A stretch of DNA of 64,000 nt from Branchiostoma floridae (GCF_000003815.2 NC_049997.1:13142261-13206260); one strand, 5' to 3'. Counted from the stretch's first letter, positions 1 through 21,166 are shown. The notes: a model not told the origin generated them from the letters alone. Translations and numbers: made by a program.

Positions 1-368
1 TACGTTCACAGATACTCAGCTCTAACTCAGCTGTCTAGTCACTATCCACGTTCACAGATACTCAGCTCTAACTCAGCTGTCTAGTCACTCTCTACGTTCA
101 CAGATACTAAGCTCTAACTCAGCTGTATAGTCACTCTCTACGTTCACAAATACTAAGCTCTAACTCAGCTGTCTAGTCACTATCCACGTTCACAGATACT
201 AAGCTCTAACTCAGCTGTATAGTCACTCTCTACGTTCACAGATACTAAGCTCTAACTCAGCTGTATAGTCACTCTCTACGTTCACAGATACTAAGCTCTA
301 ACTCAGCTGTCTAGTCACTATCCACGTTTACAGATACTTAGCTTGAACTCAGCTGTCTAGTCACTGTC
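1..368. repeat. 46-bp minisatellite, 8 tandem units
   Basis: Exactly eight consecutive 46-bp units begin at bases 1, 47, 93, 139, 185, 231, 277 and 323. Each runs from yACGTTCACAGATACT to the TCACT-TC segment. Units differ by a few substitutions (CTCAGC versus CTAAGC, TGTCTAG versus TGTATAG); the last is the most diverged. The array probably continues to the left of the window. No coding signal. Confidence 0.95.
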
Positions 369-2820
369 CACTTCTTGAGCTGCCAATGTGTGATCGAGAT
401 GTTGTTCACTGGCCAACGAAAACAATCCAAGTGGAAGAGAAATGTGTGGATTTTTGATCAGCGACTTTTTACTTAGAACTTTGTTTCCCGACAGCACCTG
501 CGAAAATGGATTGTCTACGAATACTAAAGAGGTCAGCTTTTGACAGATTGTCTACAAAGATTTTAGATTTAATGAAAATATCTGATTAATTGGTACTTCA
601 ATCTCAAACAAGTCTGGATCTATCGATATCAATAACACGTGGATTTCGCATGCATTGTTTCTGCTGATGGTATTGTAACATTAATTACTCAACAGGGTCG
701 TTCTGTGAATTGGTCTGAAACGAGATTGATATGATTGATATAACCTAATTGGAAAATAATCCTGGACAGATTGGTCCACAATAATCAAACGTATAGCTTG
801 AAAAGATCTGAATGTTTTGTACACGATCATTTTGCTGTTGTTTCTATAGGGAAGGAATGCTAGTGAAATGATAAAGGTTCGGTACACAGAAGATTTGGGA
901 ACAGGCGGACCTCGGAGGAGTAGCACAACTGGAACAAACCATGTAACATTCAAGGGGTGATAGCTCGGACTAAGAACAGCGAAGGAAAACCAGACTGAGT
1001 TTAGTTTGACAATGTCTGATTGGATCACGTCACAACCAATGGCTGTTGAGCAACGGCGATACGTTGATGAATGAAAAAAATGTAATTGATGTTTTTTTAC
1101 CCATTCTGTCATCATCAACATGCACATCTAAAACTTAAAGAAACTGTTTTTGTTTTCACGTGTCTAAGATGTTATCCAAATATGATGACCTGTTAAGATC
1201 AAACAGAAACTTTTTGCTTTGATACTATTAGTACAATTACATGTGATATGTATCATGTACCAAGACTTGTATAGTTCAATATTGGCAGGGTATGGTGATA
1301 TTGCTGATATTGTAAGTCGAGGTCCCTATTTTTCTATAAAGTCATTCCTTCAACAGTGATTGTATCAAATCTTAAAGAGCCAATCAGAAATGTCCCATGC
1401 CTGATCAAGTCACATGATATTTAAATTTCCCGCCACGATTACATCTGGTAACTCTACATCAGTTTCACCAGGTGCTGCATTTTTCTTGTAGGGTGCTCGG
1501 GTGTACGCCTCGTGAAGGACGTGTCCAAAAGTTCCAAACTCTGACGCAGACAAACTGCAGGTTTCTCACATCTTCGTGGAAATGTTTACTCAAAAAAAAC
1601 TGGCGAAGGGCTTCTGGAATACCATAGGCAAAAATGGCGGGACAAAGTTTAGTATGCAGCTCAGAACATTAACCTCGGTCGGATGGCCGGCTTTGGATTC
1701 AAAACTGTGACGAAGGTAAGCCTGAAAATTGTGTTTATTTTTAGGAAGAGCGAAGTATTGAATTTCATGCTTTCTTTCTAGTGTAGCCATGCAACAAACT
1801 GTGTTTTCATCAAATTGTGTGGCTGATATATTTCCCTTATCATTGAAAATTGAAATAAGTTATTGCCTTGAAGCTGTGCGAGAGTGAAATATGGCATTTC
1901 TAAAATTGGTAAGAAGTAGGACAGAAAAAAAAGTTAATGACGGATTTACCGAAGAAACGTCATCTTTCATGTTGAGGCGCTGCTCTAAATTGTCAACAAG
2001 TGCATTATATGAAACGCTTCATATAACTTTTTCGCCACATAACCGCATTGTTTTATTTATTATTCAAACGCGCACAGAAATATTTACATGCAAGAAATCT
2101 TGAGCTTGAGATTCAACGTTGCGCACCTTGTCTTTCGTCATGTCATTTGCTTGATTTTTTACATTTTTTACATTACAATTCAATTACATACTTCAACCAA
2201 TGGGAGAATGGCAATTGGGGGCTTGACCAATGACAGAGCGGCTGTGTGTCCGTCAAATATTTGCATATTTGTCCTTGTTTACCATTTCTATGTTTTAGCG
2301 GAAGTGAGTGTGGCTTAATCTTTGTGTATACAAGTACTGTTTATCATATCATAAACCATACACCTACACTTTAAGGAAGGTCAGTGATTTAAAGGTTGTG
2401 CGTACGGAAAAATGTGACGTTTAATGATTGATGTCATTGGTTTGTAAAACTGACAAGCGTTTCTTTTTGTTCATGTGGCCAGAGAGACTAGCCATGACAT
2501 TGGAAAGACAATGAATGCAGTGCCCTCAGCACCGCACAATGGTTGATGTTAGCTGACATTGGTACAAAGACTCCAAGCTTCCAGCTTCCGTTAAGGATCC
2601 AGCTAAGTCTTTGTTTACACCTGTTTTGCAACATTCAGTACACTGCCTTTGGAGTACAAAAGAACTTTGAAATTCGAAATGGTAAAACTGGAAAAAACTT
2701 TCGTGTTACTTTGGTTTTCCTTCAATTTAGCACATACAGATCCTTCGCCCTCCATGGAATTGTTTAGGTACCTGTTTTGATTATGGTTATAAAAGAAGTA
2801 AAATGCATTACAAGGTGGCA
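369..2820. other. Non-coding stretch, no supported gene
   Basis: AT-rich sequence with only short unsupported reading frames. The one coding-like hint is a plus-strand ATG at 1683 followed by 11 codons and a consensus donor (AAG|GTAAGC) at 1716. It could be a short first coding exon, but no neighbouring exon supports it. Nothing else is recognised. Confidence 0.5.
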
Positions 2821-3993
2821 GATTAGCACAGAATGCAAAATGCCTACTTTATGATTGATAGTTTTTCACAAACATGCCAGTCAATGTGCTGAAGAGTTAA
2901 ATTGTACAGTGGAAGAAAACATTAAAAGTTAGGAAAGTAAACAGTACAGGGGATACAACCTTCTGAGTTACAGCACTGGGATGGAACTAGACTACAAACG
3001 TTGTCTCAACAAATAAAAGGACAATCAAGGGTGGGAGATGGTGTTGTCCTTTAAGATATCAACCTTTGTTGAGGAGAGTTCTGAAGAGTTAGGTCTCGAT
3101 CGTATACCGTTTTCTACTCCGTATGATGTGTTTGGGGATAAGATCATAGAGAGTGGGGTGATCATATCTAGTACTGTACATTAACACCAACGTTCAGTTT
3201 GGCAACGTGTGTGCAAACACTGGCTACTGTACACCACCCGTGTGTGCAAATACTGGCTACTGCACACCACCGAGTGAGTCCGGGTATGGACACCTAAATT
3301 ATATGCCTTGTTTATAGGACTATGGAGGCTGGTGCGGGCTACTTGCCCGGAATTGAAAATGCTTGAGACTCAATGACCTATGTTTGGCTTGAAACACCAG
3401 GGCCCCTGTTCCCCATGGGGGCTTAAATACATAGTGCCGGCGGGGGGAACGCCAGAGCAAAGCTCCGAGGCATGGTGGTTACTTTGCACACAATACGATC
3501 TCCAAATTAGAACTGCGAAATACAGGTTTGATCAGAGCCGGTGGAGTTGGAGTTCTGCTATCTCCTTCCCTCTGTTCTCTGTTTGATCTTTCGCATGAGT
3601 AAAAGAGCCCAACTTTGAAGGGTTCCATGTTGATGTACATTCATAGATATGATCACCCCCTCTATATGGTTTTAGCTTTGAGCACCTTGTACGGATACGA
3701 ATACTGCATACGATTTGGACTTGGCTATTTAGAGCCCCCTCCACGGAGGTAGGTATCTTTTTGGACGGCACTATCTTTCACCCATGATTGTCCTTTCATT
3801 TGTTGAGACAAGGTTTGTAGTTCAGTTCCATCCCGGTGCTGTAACCTAGAAGGTTGGATCCTCTGTACTGATTACTTGCCTAACCTTTTCTGTTTTCTTC
3901 CACAGTACGATTCAACTATTCAGCACATTGACTGGAATGTTTGTGAAAAGAACTGTGAATTACAAAGTAGGCGTTTTGTATTCTGTGCTTATC
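2821..3993. mobile_element. Fold-back element with long inverted arms
   Basis: The left arm (from TTAGCACAGAATGC near 2823) is closely matched in reverse complement by the right arm ending at TTCTGTGCTTAT near 3992. The match is strong over the outer ~230 bp. It continues more weakly inward, for example GGGGTGATCATATCT near 3156 against its inverted counterpart near 3650, so each arm may reach ~390 bp around a central spacer. No transposase is visible. It could be a non-autonomous DNA transposon or an inverted duplication. Confidence 0.8.
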
Positions 3994-4948
3994 TTCTACA
4001 TTGAAATACATTTTATTTGTTTTATGACTAACGTTATCATCAAACCTGGTACCTTAACAATTTCCATGGAGGGCAAAATATCTGTACGTGCTAAATTGAA
4101 AGGAAACCAAAGTGACACGAACGTTGTTTTTTTCAGTTTCACCATTTTGAATTCCACTTCATAAATTTACTTCAAGAAGAAAGTAATTCCAAAGTGTGAT
4201 GGTGATTATCTTTAATTTTCATACACATACATCATTTTTCCTTAACTTTTATGTAAACAAATGTTGAGGGAGGTAGTAAAGTTTGTTAAGGAAAACAAAG
4301 GCTAGTTGTACCTATTAAATTTACAGAACATAATATTAGAGTGATATGACAATGGTTCTCCTTTATGTGTTTCAACCCAGTTGCAATCTCGTACACAGCA
4401 TATTTTTCTCAACCCTGCCTTGTGTGGAGGTCAACCAATACGTCAACACTTCACTCACACTCTCCCATTGATTTCATGCAAGTTTGTGTGAAGTCACCTT
4501 TTTCTCAACATGTCAATGTGTCTGCCTGTCTGTTGCTTTTCTTCGAAGATGGAGATAATAGATTTTTTTCTATTGCTTTTCTTTCAGAATTAAGATATCT
4601 GTACTTGTGTCTTTTTCTCCACAGTGTTTGTCTCTTATCTTCCAGGGTGGAGATATATTCTTATTTGTCTGTGTTTTTTGTCTTTCTTACAAGGTGGAGA
4701 CATGTCATCTTTTTTGACAGGTCAATCTGCGTGTTCTGTTTGTTTTCTTCCAGAGTGGGTGACATCTATGCTTTTGTCTTTTTTCTGGTCAGAAGAGATG
4801 AATTTTGAACGTGTAATAGTCTAGATGTATGCCTCTTTGTTCCTTTTGTTTGAATGTATATATCTTGACACTACATTTTCCATGTATGCCTTTTGCACCA
4901 TAATGATCCTTAACAAGAGACATGCAGACTTTGGCTTCAGCCTGCAAG
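3994..4948. other. Pyrimidine-rich degenerate repeats, no gene
   Basis: Between about 4530 and 4790, TTTTCTTCCAG-like and GGTGGAGA-like pieces recur roughly every 50-60 bases (TTTCAG, CCACAG, TTCCAG, ACAAG). They resemble a series of 3' splice sites. The reading frames here are low complexity (Phe/Leu/Ser-rich) and I do not accept them as genes. Confidence 0.45.
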
Positions 4949-5023
4949 GCAGAAGACAATTTCTGGACGATGGAGTTCATGTTGGCTGTGAGGCAGATCA
5001 ATGGAGAACTGAAGAACTCCTGA
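4949..5023 (+). CDS. Candidate terminal coding exon, unknown protein
   Basis: After a pyrimidine/AG acceptor (CTTCAGCCTGCAAG) there are 24 codons ending in TGA. The peptide begins AEDNFWTMEF and ends GELKNS. Third positions are mostly G or C, unlike the surrounding AT-rich DNA. No family is recognised. The minus strand over the same bases is also open, and no convincing upstream exon was found; the ATG exon candidate at 1683-1715 has a compatible phase 0 but is unproven. Treat as a lead only. Confidence 0.25.
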   Translation, partial: AEDNFWTMEFMLAVRQINGELKNS

Positions 5024-5037
5024 CAGTTTACTTGGAC

Positions 5038-5340
5038 TGATGTAGCCTAGACTGATGCAGCCTAGACTGATGTAGCTTGGACTGATGTGGCTTAGACTGA
5101 TGTAGCCTCGACTGTTGTAGCTTAGACTGTAGCTTAGGCTGATGTAGCTTAGTCTGCTGTTATATAGTAGCTTACTAATAGTCTGTTGTAGCTTGGATTG
5201 TTGTAGCTTAGACCAATGTAGCTTAGACTGATTACTAGCTTAGACTGTTGTAGCTTAGTCTACTGTTATACAGTAGCTTAGTCTGTTGTAGCATAGACTG
5301 ATGTTATACACTATCTTAGACTGTTGTAGTCCTCTGCACG
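5038..5340. repeat. Degenerate 16-17-bp tandem repeat (TGTAGCTTAGACTGA)n
   Basis: Repeated variants of TGTAGCTTAGACTGA / TGTAGCCTAGACTGATG, with interspersed TTATACAGTAGCTTAGTCTG units. Low-complexity tandem array with no coding content. Confidence 0.85.
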
Positions 5341-5869
5341 GAAGTCCCATGGAAAATTGTTTTGCTGTTTAAAAAGCTTAGGCAAAGGTTGATGCAGACA
5401 CTAACACTGGTATTAAAATTTCCTAACACTAAAACGAATCCTCAGCACTTACACCTAAGCCTAAGTCTTTGGAGCTAACCCCAAAATATTTTTCTTTCTT
5501 TACAAACCTTTGTGATTTATGTAGCTAAGTAACACATTGTTAGCTTTGGAGTAATATTACATTGTTAGCTTTGGAGTAATATTGTTCATTATCATATTGT
5601 ATTTGATACATTGTGAATTTTGAGACTTAATATGGTTCAAAATGTCAGCAACATTGCTGCAATAATTGCTTTGCAGTCTTGTATTTTCAAATGCAATTGA
5701 ACCCCGACTCATTGCACTCATTATTCATATGCATGAATGTATATAAGAATGAGTGTATGTAACTTTGTATGACTGTCTTCATGGTCAAGAACCCTCTCAT
5801 GGGATGCCAGTTTGGGAAGCTTAGATCATCTTACACCACTCGTTCCTGGCCTCCAACATTTCAGCAACT

Positions 5870-6097
5870 GGCTGTAAGTATGTATACATGGATGCTTGCG
5901 TGCATGCTTGTATGTATCCATACTTGTGTGTATGTATGTAATGCAGTGTTGTATGCATGTGTATTGTATGCATATACATGTACACAATGCATATGCATGC
6001 ATCTAATGTACATTTCTATGCATACTTGTACGCATATGCATGTGTACATGGTTTGTGCGTGTGCTTGTGCATGTGGACATGCGTCTATGTACGAATG
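5870..6097. repeat. ATGCATG/TGTATG-rich low-complexity tract
   Basis: Alternating purine-pyrimidine sequence dominated by TGTATGCATG words. The reading frames on both strands are Cys/Met/His/Tyr-rich artefacts of composition. Confidence 0.7.
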
Positions 6098-6325
6098 TAT
6101 AACGCTGCTTCACCTTTATCCGAGGGTTACCAATATCTGCTGTTGGTAAAATTTCAAAAATAAAGCGTACTTAGGGATATGGAGTAGACAGTCGTTTCAA
6201 ATGAAAACATTGACTGTGGTTTCAAATTTGCAATATTTTAGCAACCATTTAATACTCCTAAATGAGCTGTTTTTAAAGACAACAGATAAAGGTCACCCCG
6301 CGGATAAAGGTGAACTAGTGTTATA
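6098..6325. mobile_element. MITE family A, copy 1
   Basis: Terminal inverted repeats: TATAACGCTGCTTCACC on the left and GGTGAACTAGTGTTATA on the right, with inner TTTATCCG/CGGATAAA and a second inverted pair around CAACAG. The second copy at 56246-56467 has the same ends, which supports a mobile family of ~225 bp with no coding capacity. Confidence 0.8.
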
Positions 6326-6552
6326 TGCATGTGTGTACATGTGTATGCATTAGGGGTGAGTACTGGTCAGAAAATTCAGAACCAAGTTTGGATCAGGTCT
6401 GGACCTGAATCTTGTTGTCTGCGAAAACTTGAGAAATGCCAAAACCAAAAATAATGATCCATTTTGCTATAAAATTATTAGCCTTGTTTGCATGAAAATA
6501 ACTTTTAAAAATGTAAGTCGCTAACTCTTGTTATTTCCTTGGACCATTAGGC

Positions 6553-6870
6553 CAGGGGTAGATGTGTGAATGCTGTTCAGCACCAGGGACAGGGGGGATG
6601 CTGTTCAGCACCAGGGACACGGGTGGATGTGTGAATGTTCAGCGACAGTGGTGGATGTATGAATGCTGTTCAGCACCAGCGACAGTGGTGAATGTATGGA
6701 TGCTGTTTATAACCAGGGGCAGGGATGGATGTATGAATGCTGTTCAGGGACAGGGACAGTGGTGGATGTGTGAATGTTGTTCAGCACCAGGGACAGGGAT
6801 GGATGTATGAATGCTGTTCAGAACCAGGGACAGTGGTGGATGTGTGAATGTTGTTCTGCACCAGGGACAC
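6553..6870. repeat. 37-bp minisatellite
   Basis: Tandem units of about 37 bp carrying GGATGTATGAATGCTGTTC and AGCACCAGGGACA, with some truncated units near the left end. At least two adjacent units near 6760-6835 are exactly 37 bp apart. Reading frames through it are composition artefacts. Confidence 0.85.
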
Positions 6871-9592
6871 CCTTTATAATAGACGGCCAAATGTGTACCT
6901 GCACGAGCAATAATCTTAATTGTCTCTCTTTGCTTGAGTTCGTGGTTAATGATCTGATGTCTGCAGCAGAGTTGCAACGTTCACCTGCCGTCGACCTGCA
7001 ATGACTACTTCAACAGCTAGGGGTCCCCACTACCACGTAGGTTGAGGCCCAGCACATGAATGATGGTAACAGGTGACCATGTTTTTTTAGTGAAGGCCTT
7101 TACTGCACAATTTTGCCCCACTGGGCTAATCACAGGTCACATGTTATCAATCATATACATTTACAGCACACGTACAAAATATCTTATCTGCTTGTGTATT
7201 TTCGACTTCCTCTCGCTTTTTTGTAAAAAGGAGGGTCTATGTGCATTTTTCCTTGAGGTGTAGAGGATAACTGTGATTCGCCATAATGCAACGTTAAGGG
7301 TTATCGGTTTGGTATTCTTGAATCGTAATTGGTCCCTTTCATTCAACAAAGCATGCTATCCTGATATCACCGTTGCTCTCTTGTAGGCGATCCATTGCGT
7401 ACATATAGTCAGTCCCAATCCAATTGTGTTGGAACAAGACCATGCATTAGCGCCCACTTGTAAGTTGTAACAACGCTGCAGCCCATAGGACAAATCCCGA
7501 ACGTCGTACAAAAACGTAAAGATGACAAATTTATCAATAGCTAAACCATAATCTGAGTGTTAAGTCATTTATTCAACTTTCCCTGCCACGTAAAATAATG
7601 AAGGCATTTTTGGCCAATTCTATTCGCTGCACTCTCGTATCAGTTTTGGGGGTTCCAAGAGCATGTTATCCATGTAATCAAATCGGCATGGCCTTATTTA
7701 AAATAATAATGACCAGACAACCATATTCACGTTGCAATATAATGACCCTTTCAACATCAGACAAACAGGAATCCTATATTCAAATCTTTGGGAAATTCGT
7801 CCCTCACTATAGTCAAGCCCCATATATTTCAAGCATCGGTTGTAAAGCTTTACTAAATGCTTAAACCGATGTAAGTTATAAACCAACCCAAACTACTGCA
7901 CAAGGTACGAAAAGCTTAATATTGTGTCCATTTAAAAAATTTAGCCATCTGATTATCGCAATATCTCACAAAATGTAACTCACAAAATTTACTTGCCGTC
8001 AAATCTGGACATCCCTTTTGAGCGGACATTCTGCCAAAAAGGTGTACACTCTGGCGGACATTCTGGTGGGCTTTTCTCTATTATTCTAAGTGGACATTCC
8101 TCTTGAAAGCGATCATTCCTCTACAAGAGAATGGAACCCTACTAAATACAAGGACGCACATATATGACGTACCCTAGATGACGTATCCTATCACATCTAT
8201 ACTAAATGATCGTTTCATTGAAATGAAAGATTAGCCGACTTCCATATTTACAAACAAAGCAATAAGAAGATGTAAAATGTAAAATACAGACCAGTCTCTA
8301 AGGTGCTATTTATCATTAAAAGGCTATTTATCATCATTTTAGTGTTAGTCCTTAAGTCGAACATGTACATCTCCGTACCCAATGGTGCTATTCTTGCAGG
8401 TCACTTTCTCCGAGCCTGTAATAAAAAAGAAAACAAGAGCCTTGTAAGTGTGGAGGTACTATTGCGAATGTTCTCTTTTAATATTCATATTTCAGTGAAG
8501 AGATAACATTTTACAACGTGACACCTACAGTTGCATGCAACCAATATGGCACGATGAAAAAATATGAAATTGTAATTTCTGTTATCAAAATAAAACAAAG
8601 GTGAGGTAGCTGTATGGTAGGTTTGTTCGAAAGTAAGAATATTGCAACATTAACATGACAGGAACTTGGCCATGGTGGTACATTGGCGCGTGTGTTTCTT
8701 TGCGCAATATTGACAGACTAGCCTAGAGGCTGGATTTGCGTTTCTCCACCACCAGCAGGGAAATTGTTTCCCCAATGCTACAACGAAGGGAACATGGCGA
8801 ATATCGAGCCGAAACCTCTTGGTTCTGAGTCAATCGCTCTGTGACTCTATCAGTTACGCCGCACCGTCGCCACATAGACTGTTATAACGTTATATAAAAC
8901 TGTACTATCTAATTGGTTTTCTACGAATCAAGAAAAAAAGTGTCTACCTTTCCCTTTTCCTTCTGCACGTAGATGATGGCCTTAAGGAAGTGGACCGGCT
9001 GGTACCTATCAGTGACGTCACTAAGTCGATCTCCACATTCTAGAGTTTAGCAAAAGTTACAATGAGAGATTCAAATTACATCTGGTTGCAACGGAATTAT
9101 AAGGTATAGTTGCTAGCTTCTTACTAGTCGTAAATGTGCCTGTCGCGTGACTTTTTTGTTCTCAATATACCTTCATTTCTAAGCTATAGCCGCAAGCAAC
9201 CACCTCGAGTCCCCAAACCACATTGAAACAGTTTTACATAATTAACCCCACCCTGTCCCCAGCAACCAGATTTCCTAAGTCTCTTGAGAGGTTGCTGAAT
9301 CCGGGTTTGACTGCGACGTCAAATTATATTAACACTTTTTACCCAGAGTTGCTAACCTTGGATTGATGAGTTCAAGTATTCGTGTTTCCCAGAACTATCA
9401 TAGAGTGGAACTTGTTATCATCTATCACAGTAGGGGCATCTTCGTTGGATAGTTTTGAAGAACACTTGCAGATACTAGTAGATTTGTAAAGTTATGTGTG
9501 ACGGTCGATTAGTGTAATATTACCAGCTGCTGCCACGCCGCGTGCCTGTACATGTGAAGCTGGTGTGTTACGTCAAAGGAGGGTTATACTGA
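6871..9592. other. Non-coding DNA downstream of the kinase gene
   Basis: No supported gene. This is the 3' flank of the minus-strand kinase exons. A perfect 10-bp palindrome GTGACGTCAC (the cAMP-response-element core) lies at 9012-9021. A short minus-strand open segment at about 8949-9005 is bounded by AG and GT but has no partner exons. Confidence 0.45.
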
Positions 9593-17734
<8,142 letters not shown>

Positions 17735-20700
17735 TTTGGATTGCTGTATTTGTCTTGATGGTTTTCTTAAGAAAAGGATTGTGTTTACTTTTACAGGTCC
17801 GAATAGTGCCTGTTTATGGGACAAAAAACATCAACATCTCCCTTCATGAATAAATAAAGGTTCAAACAAATAAACAAACGCCAGTTTACTTGACATTTCT
17901 AGTCACAGAAATTATACTAAAAGACTATAAACGTTTATGTATTGAAGGTGAAACCTTTCCTGTATTAAAGTGGTCATGGATGATTATCCTGATATATGCA
18001 TAATCTAAGATAAGTATATGAATCTCAAAAGCAAGTCAGGTCTGATTCGTTAAACCGCTCTAAACCTTAAAAGCTAAACATAAGTACGTACGTAATGCTA
18101 TGAAGTCGATTTGAGGCACAGTAGAGTCTAAAAACACTTAGAATGCCGGAATCATAATAAATATCAAGAGCTAGCCCTGCGCTACCTTTTCAATCACATC
18201 ATGTACATACCTTTATGAGCCGACCTGTGATCCTTATATTCTCTCCTTGGTTACAAACAGTACAGAGCTTGAGCTATATAGACGTCAACAGACACAAAAC
18301 AAGAAGGATTCAGTAATCAACTTGAGTCCTTAAAATGTTACAAATCTGAATGCAGAAGACTTTGCCGAATGTATAAAACGTTACCACAGTCAAACTACAG
18401 CTAGCAAAGATTCGTTGTCGCGGGCCCGTATAAATATACCAGTGTTTGGGCGCGCCCGTGGTAGGATCTCCGTCTCGGACACTGCCGTCCTTTATCCGGG
18501 GTTCTTCACCTGTACCGGAACAGTTTACTCTAACACGCTCGGGCTGGGAAACCTGGTCAAGCGGGGAGGTCGTCAGGGCGATGTTATGTGGTCGGTGGTA
18601 GGGGTGAGCATTCTTACTAAAGGTGGTATCTTACTGCACTTGGGGCACCGGTGAGGCACTGTGGGGTTCGAAAGATTACTGAACGAATTTCAGAGATAAA
18701 GAACGATTTTTCTGTCGTTTTGTGTATTTTGCTGTCTTCAAGCCATACTTGGACGTATTACGCAATGTCTAGATTTTGGAAAGTGAAAATAACACAACAG
18801 TTTCGCTGCGAATGATCCCACAGTGCCGCACCGGTGCCCCAATGCAAGTGCAGTAAAATACCACCTTAATTCTGTACTGGTAACTATATGTTCTCCTGTG
18901 GTATCATAATGGTGTAATGATCATATCTGATGTTGCGATTTTTATACATTCATAACAAGGCACAGAAGTGAACATTCAGTTCCCATTCAAACTGTTGTAA
19001 TGTCTCAAAGTGTCACCGTAGTTTCATTGACATTGCAATCAGAAAAAAGCTTGCATCTATTATCAAAACGTCAATTTCTCAATAAATTATGCTAATGAAT
19101 AATATTGTCAATTTTTATTACACTAAAGTACCAGTCTCTGCCACATGACATAACATCATCGTTATCCCTCACGTTTTGTTAAAAAAACTATCTATCTATA
19201 TATCATGTTGGAATGTAGGTATGAATAAACTAAGGTACTCTCCTATAATGTCAATTTTTTGCGGTGCTTATACCTTCGAATTCATTCTCTAGTCTTTTTG
19301 ATCAACCAAACTAACTAGAGTGCCGGTTGCATCTGTTCAACGTCTACTTGTTACACAAAATGGAATTGAAATTTGGTTGCGGCACCCTTTTAGAACGTGA
19401 GTTTAGAGGACGTGTACACAATCTTATATTGGTTACGTAAATTATGAAGGAAACATTTTATCTATGACCTAATGTCCCATGCTTTTGAGAATTTTGTATA
19501 ATATTGTCATTCTTAATTTCTAATGGTCGTATTTTCGAAAACAAAGTCAAGTACGCCTAAAGAAATCGAACCCCTTTGAGGGCCTCTCACGATTTGCCCA
19601 TTCCCGAAAAGACAGAAATTTGGCAATTTGGCGGTCGTTTAGCCACTTTTCAGGAGGCGGTCGGGAGCGGTACTGCAGATTGGGCTCAATTAGGGTATAT
19701 GGTTCCGACTTGTAAAATGTGAATACATACAAGAGATTAAGCTTAAACCCTGTGAAAATTCCCTAACTTGGCCAAGACATTTATACCTACATTTAGAATG
19801 ACCTTTAAGAAACTAGTTGTCGTACAAGGATCGATTTGAAGATGCCGCGCGAGGAGCCCCTATAGCACCATGTACGCTCATGGAAGCGCCACCTACATTC
19901 ATGTAGACATCGTATCTTGTACGCAATGAGTATGTTCATGATATATTTGGACATCATCAGTTTTCCTTCAACAACTTAAGCCTTTTATTCAACTGTTCAT
20001 CTGCTCATATAGGGTGGTGGGACTGTCAGAAAAGCCTGGCCGTCACTCAAAAATATTTAAATGTAGACGTTTTTGTAAACCACAGATGTCGCGATACTGA
20101 TGTTTAATCATGCCCAAATTGGCTTTATTTTTTCTCATATACTAGTATGCAGAATGTGGATTTTCACACATTTAGAAGCCGACCAAAACTGTAGTCAATG
20201 CTCATATACACATATTCCAATAACTGTGTGCAATAAAATCGCCTTAAACTCAGGATAAATCACACTATTTACAAATCACACTATTTACAAAATTTAACAT
20301 CTAATTCTACGCGTATACACTTAGAGATTGTAGTTGTAACGGTAAATTTGATACTGTTACACGGTACATAGTACAGTCTCGAAAACATGACATCAAGAGC
20401 AAGCACATAGTGCTTATTAATATATTCAGGCAAACTCACTTCATCTATACAACAAACAATTCCACTATCTGATTCAAAAGCTTTGTACATTCCTGTGTGG
20501 CACTTACAATGATTATAGCAAAAGACAACAGCAGCAGAATTCGAAGATCAAATAATATCTGTTGTAGCAACGTCGTCATCAAATCTCAAGACGTGGCGCA
20601 TTCTACGAATGCCTGGATTAATTTGATAGTTCAATGTGTTATACGAATATTAGAAAAAAACTCTAATGGTATACATGAAGTCAGTTAACTGTTTGAACCG

Positions 20701-20887
20701 CATTTTCGTGAGGTAAAAACTTTTCTTGTCTAGACCATGCTCGTTACAAATCCAGATGTGTTTTCTTTATGTTTCAGTGGTCTTGAACTTTGACATAGTT
20801 GCGCACGATTTTTCAAACCGTGAACCAACTTATTACATCACACTCCTTATTGACCCCTTGAAATAAAAATCTCTTTGTGAGAAGCTA
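17735..20887. other. Intergenic DNA between the two LRR-death genes
   Basis: About 3.2 kb. Contains MITE family B copy 1 and otherwise no supported gene. A TTTATT at 20124-20129 (AATAAA on the minus strand), ~760 bp after the TIR-gene stop, could be its polyadenylation signal; unproven. Confidence 0.5.
18620..18867. mobile_element. MITE family B, copy 1
   Basis: Left end AAGGTGGTATCTTACTGCAC, right end GTGCAGTAAAATACCACCTT: near-perfect terminal inverted repeats that continue inward through GGGGCACCGGTG/CACCGGTGCCCC. ~248 bp, no coding capacity. A second copy is at 37076-37311. Confidence 0.88.
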
Positions 20888-21166
20888 CTACTCATCACTT
20901 TCTTCCTTAGAATCAAGCACGAAATACTCAATCATTCTGATCAGTTCCTCAAACAGAGCGCCCTTCCACGGGTCGTCATCCTGACTTTTGGTCATGTTGA
21001 TGTAGAGGAGCTGCGCGAATGGAATAGACATGGGCCCTGGCGGCGGCCATGTTGTCTTCTCCAGCATCACGGGGATGATCGGCATCTTCAGGGTCCGCGC
21101 AAGCGCAACTTCGTCTTGGCAGTTCGGGGACTCGACGTAAGGGGGCGTCACGCAGCTGACCACGAC
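20888..21166 (-). CDS. LRR-TIR gene exon 6: second half of TIR, stop
   Basis: Acceptor CTAG|GTCGTG. Encodes VVVSCVTPPYVESPNCQDEV then LKMPIIPVML and WPPPGP...FAQLLYINMTK, ending ...SKEESDE and TAG at 20888-20890. Glu594 in NCQDE occupies the position of the catalytic Glu in SARM1-type TIRs (C-x-x-E before a helix), by pattern comparison only. Confidence 0.9.
   Translation of the reverse strand, partial: VVVSCVTPPYVESPNCQDEVALARTLKMPIIPVMLEKTTWPPPGPMSIPFAQLLYINMTKSQDDDPWKGALFEELIRMIEYFVLDSKEESDE

Noticed and set aside
1-368. CRISPR-like regular array
   Set aside because: The units are contiguous 46-bp tandem copies with no unique spacers, in a eukaryotic spliced-gene context; it is a minisatellite.
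1590-1790. 66-residue minus-strand frame beginning MATLERKHEIQYF
   Set aside because: No recognisable domain, no supporting neighbouring exon, and a plus-strand donor-like site overlaps it.
8949-9005. Minus-strand mini-exon (peptide YQPVHFLKAIIYVQKEKGK) after the kinase stop
   Set aside because: Flanked by AG and GT and coding-like, but it has no partner exon, the kinase exon has no donor to reach it, and the plus strand is open too.
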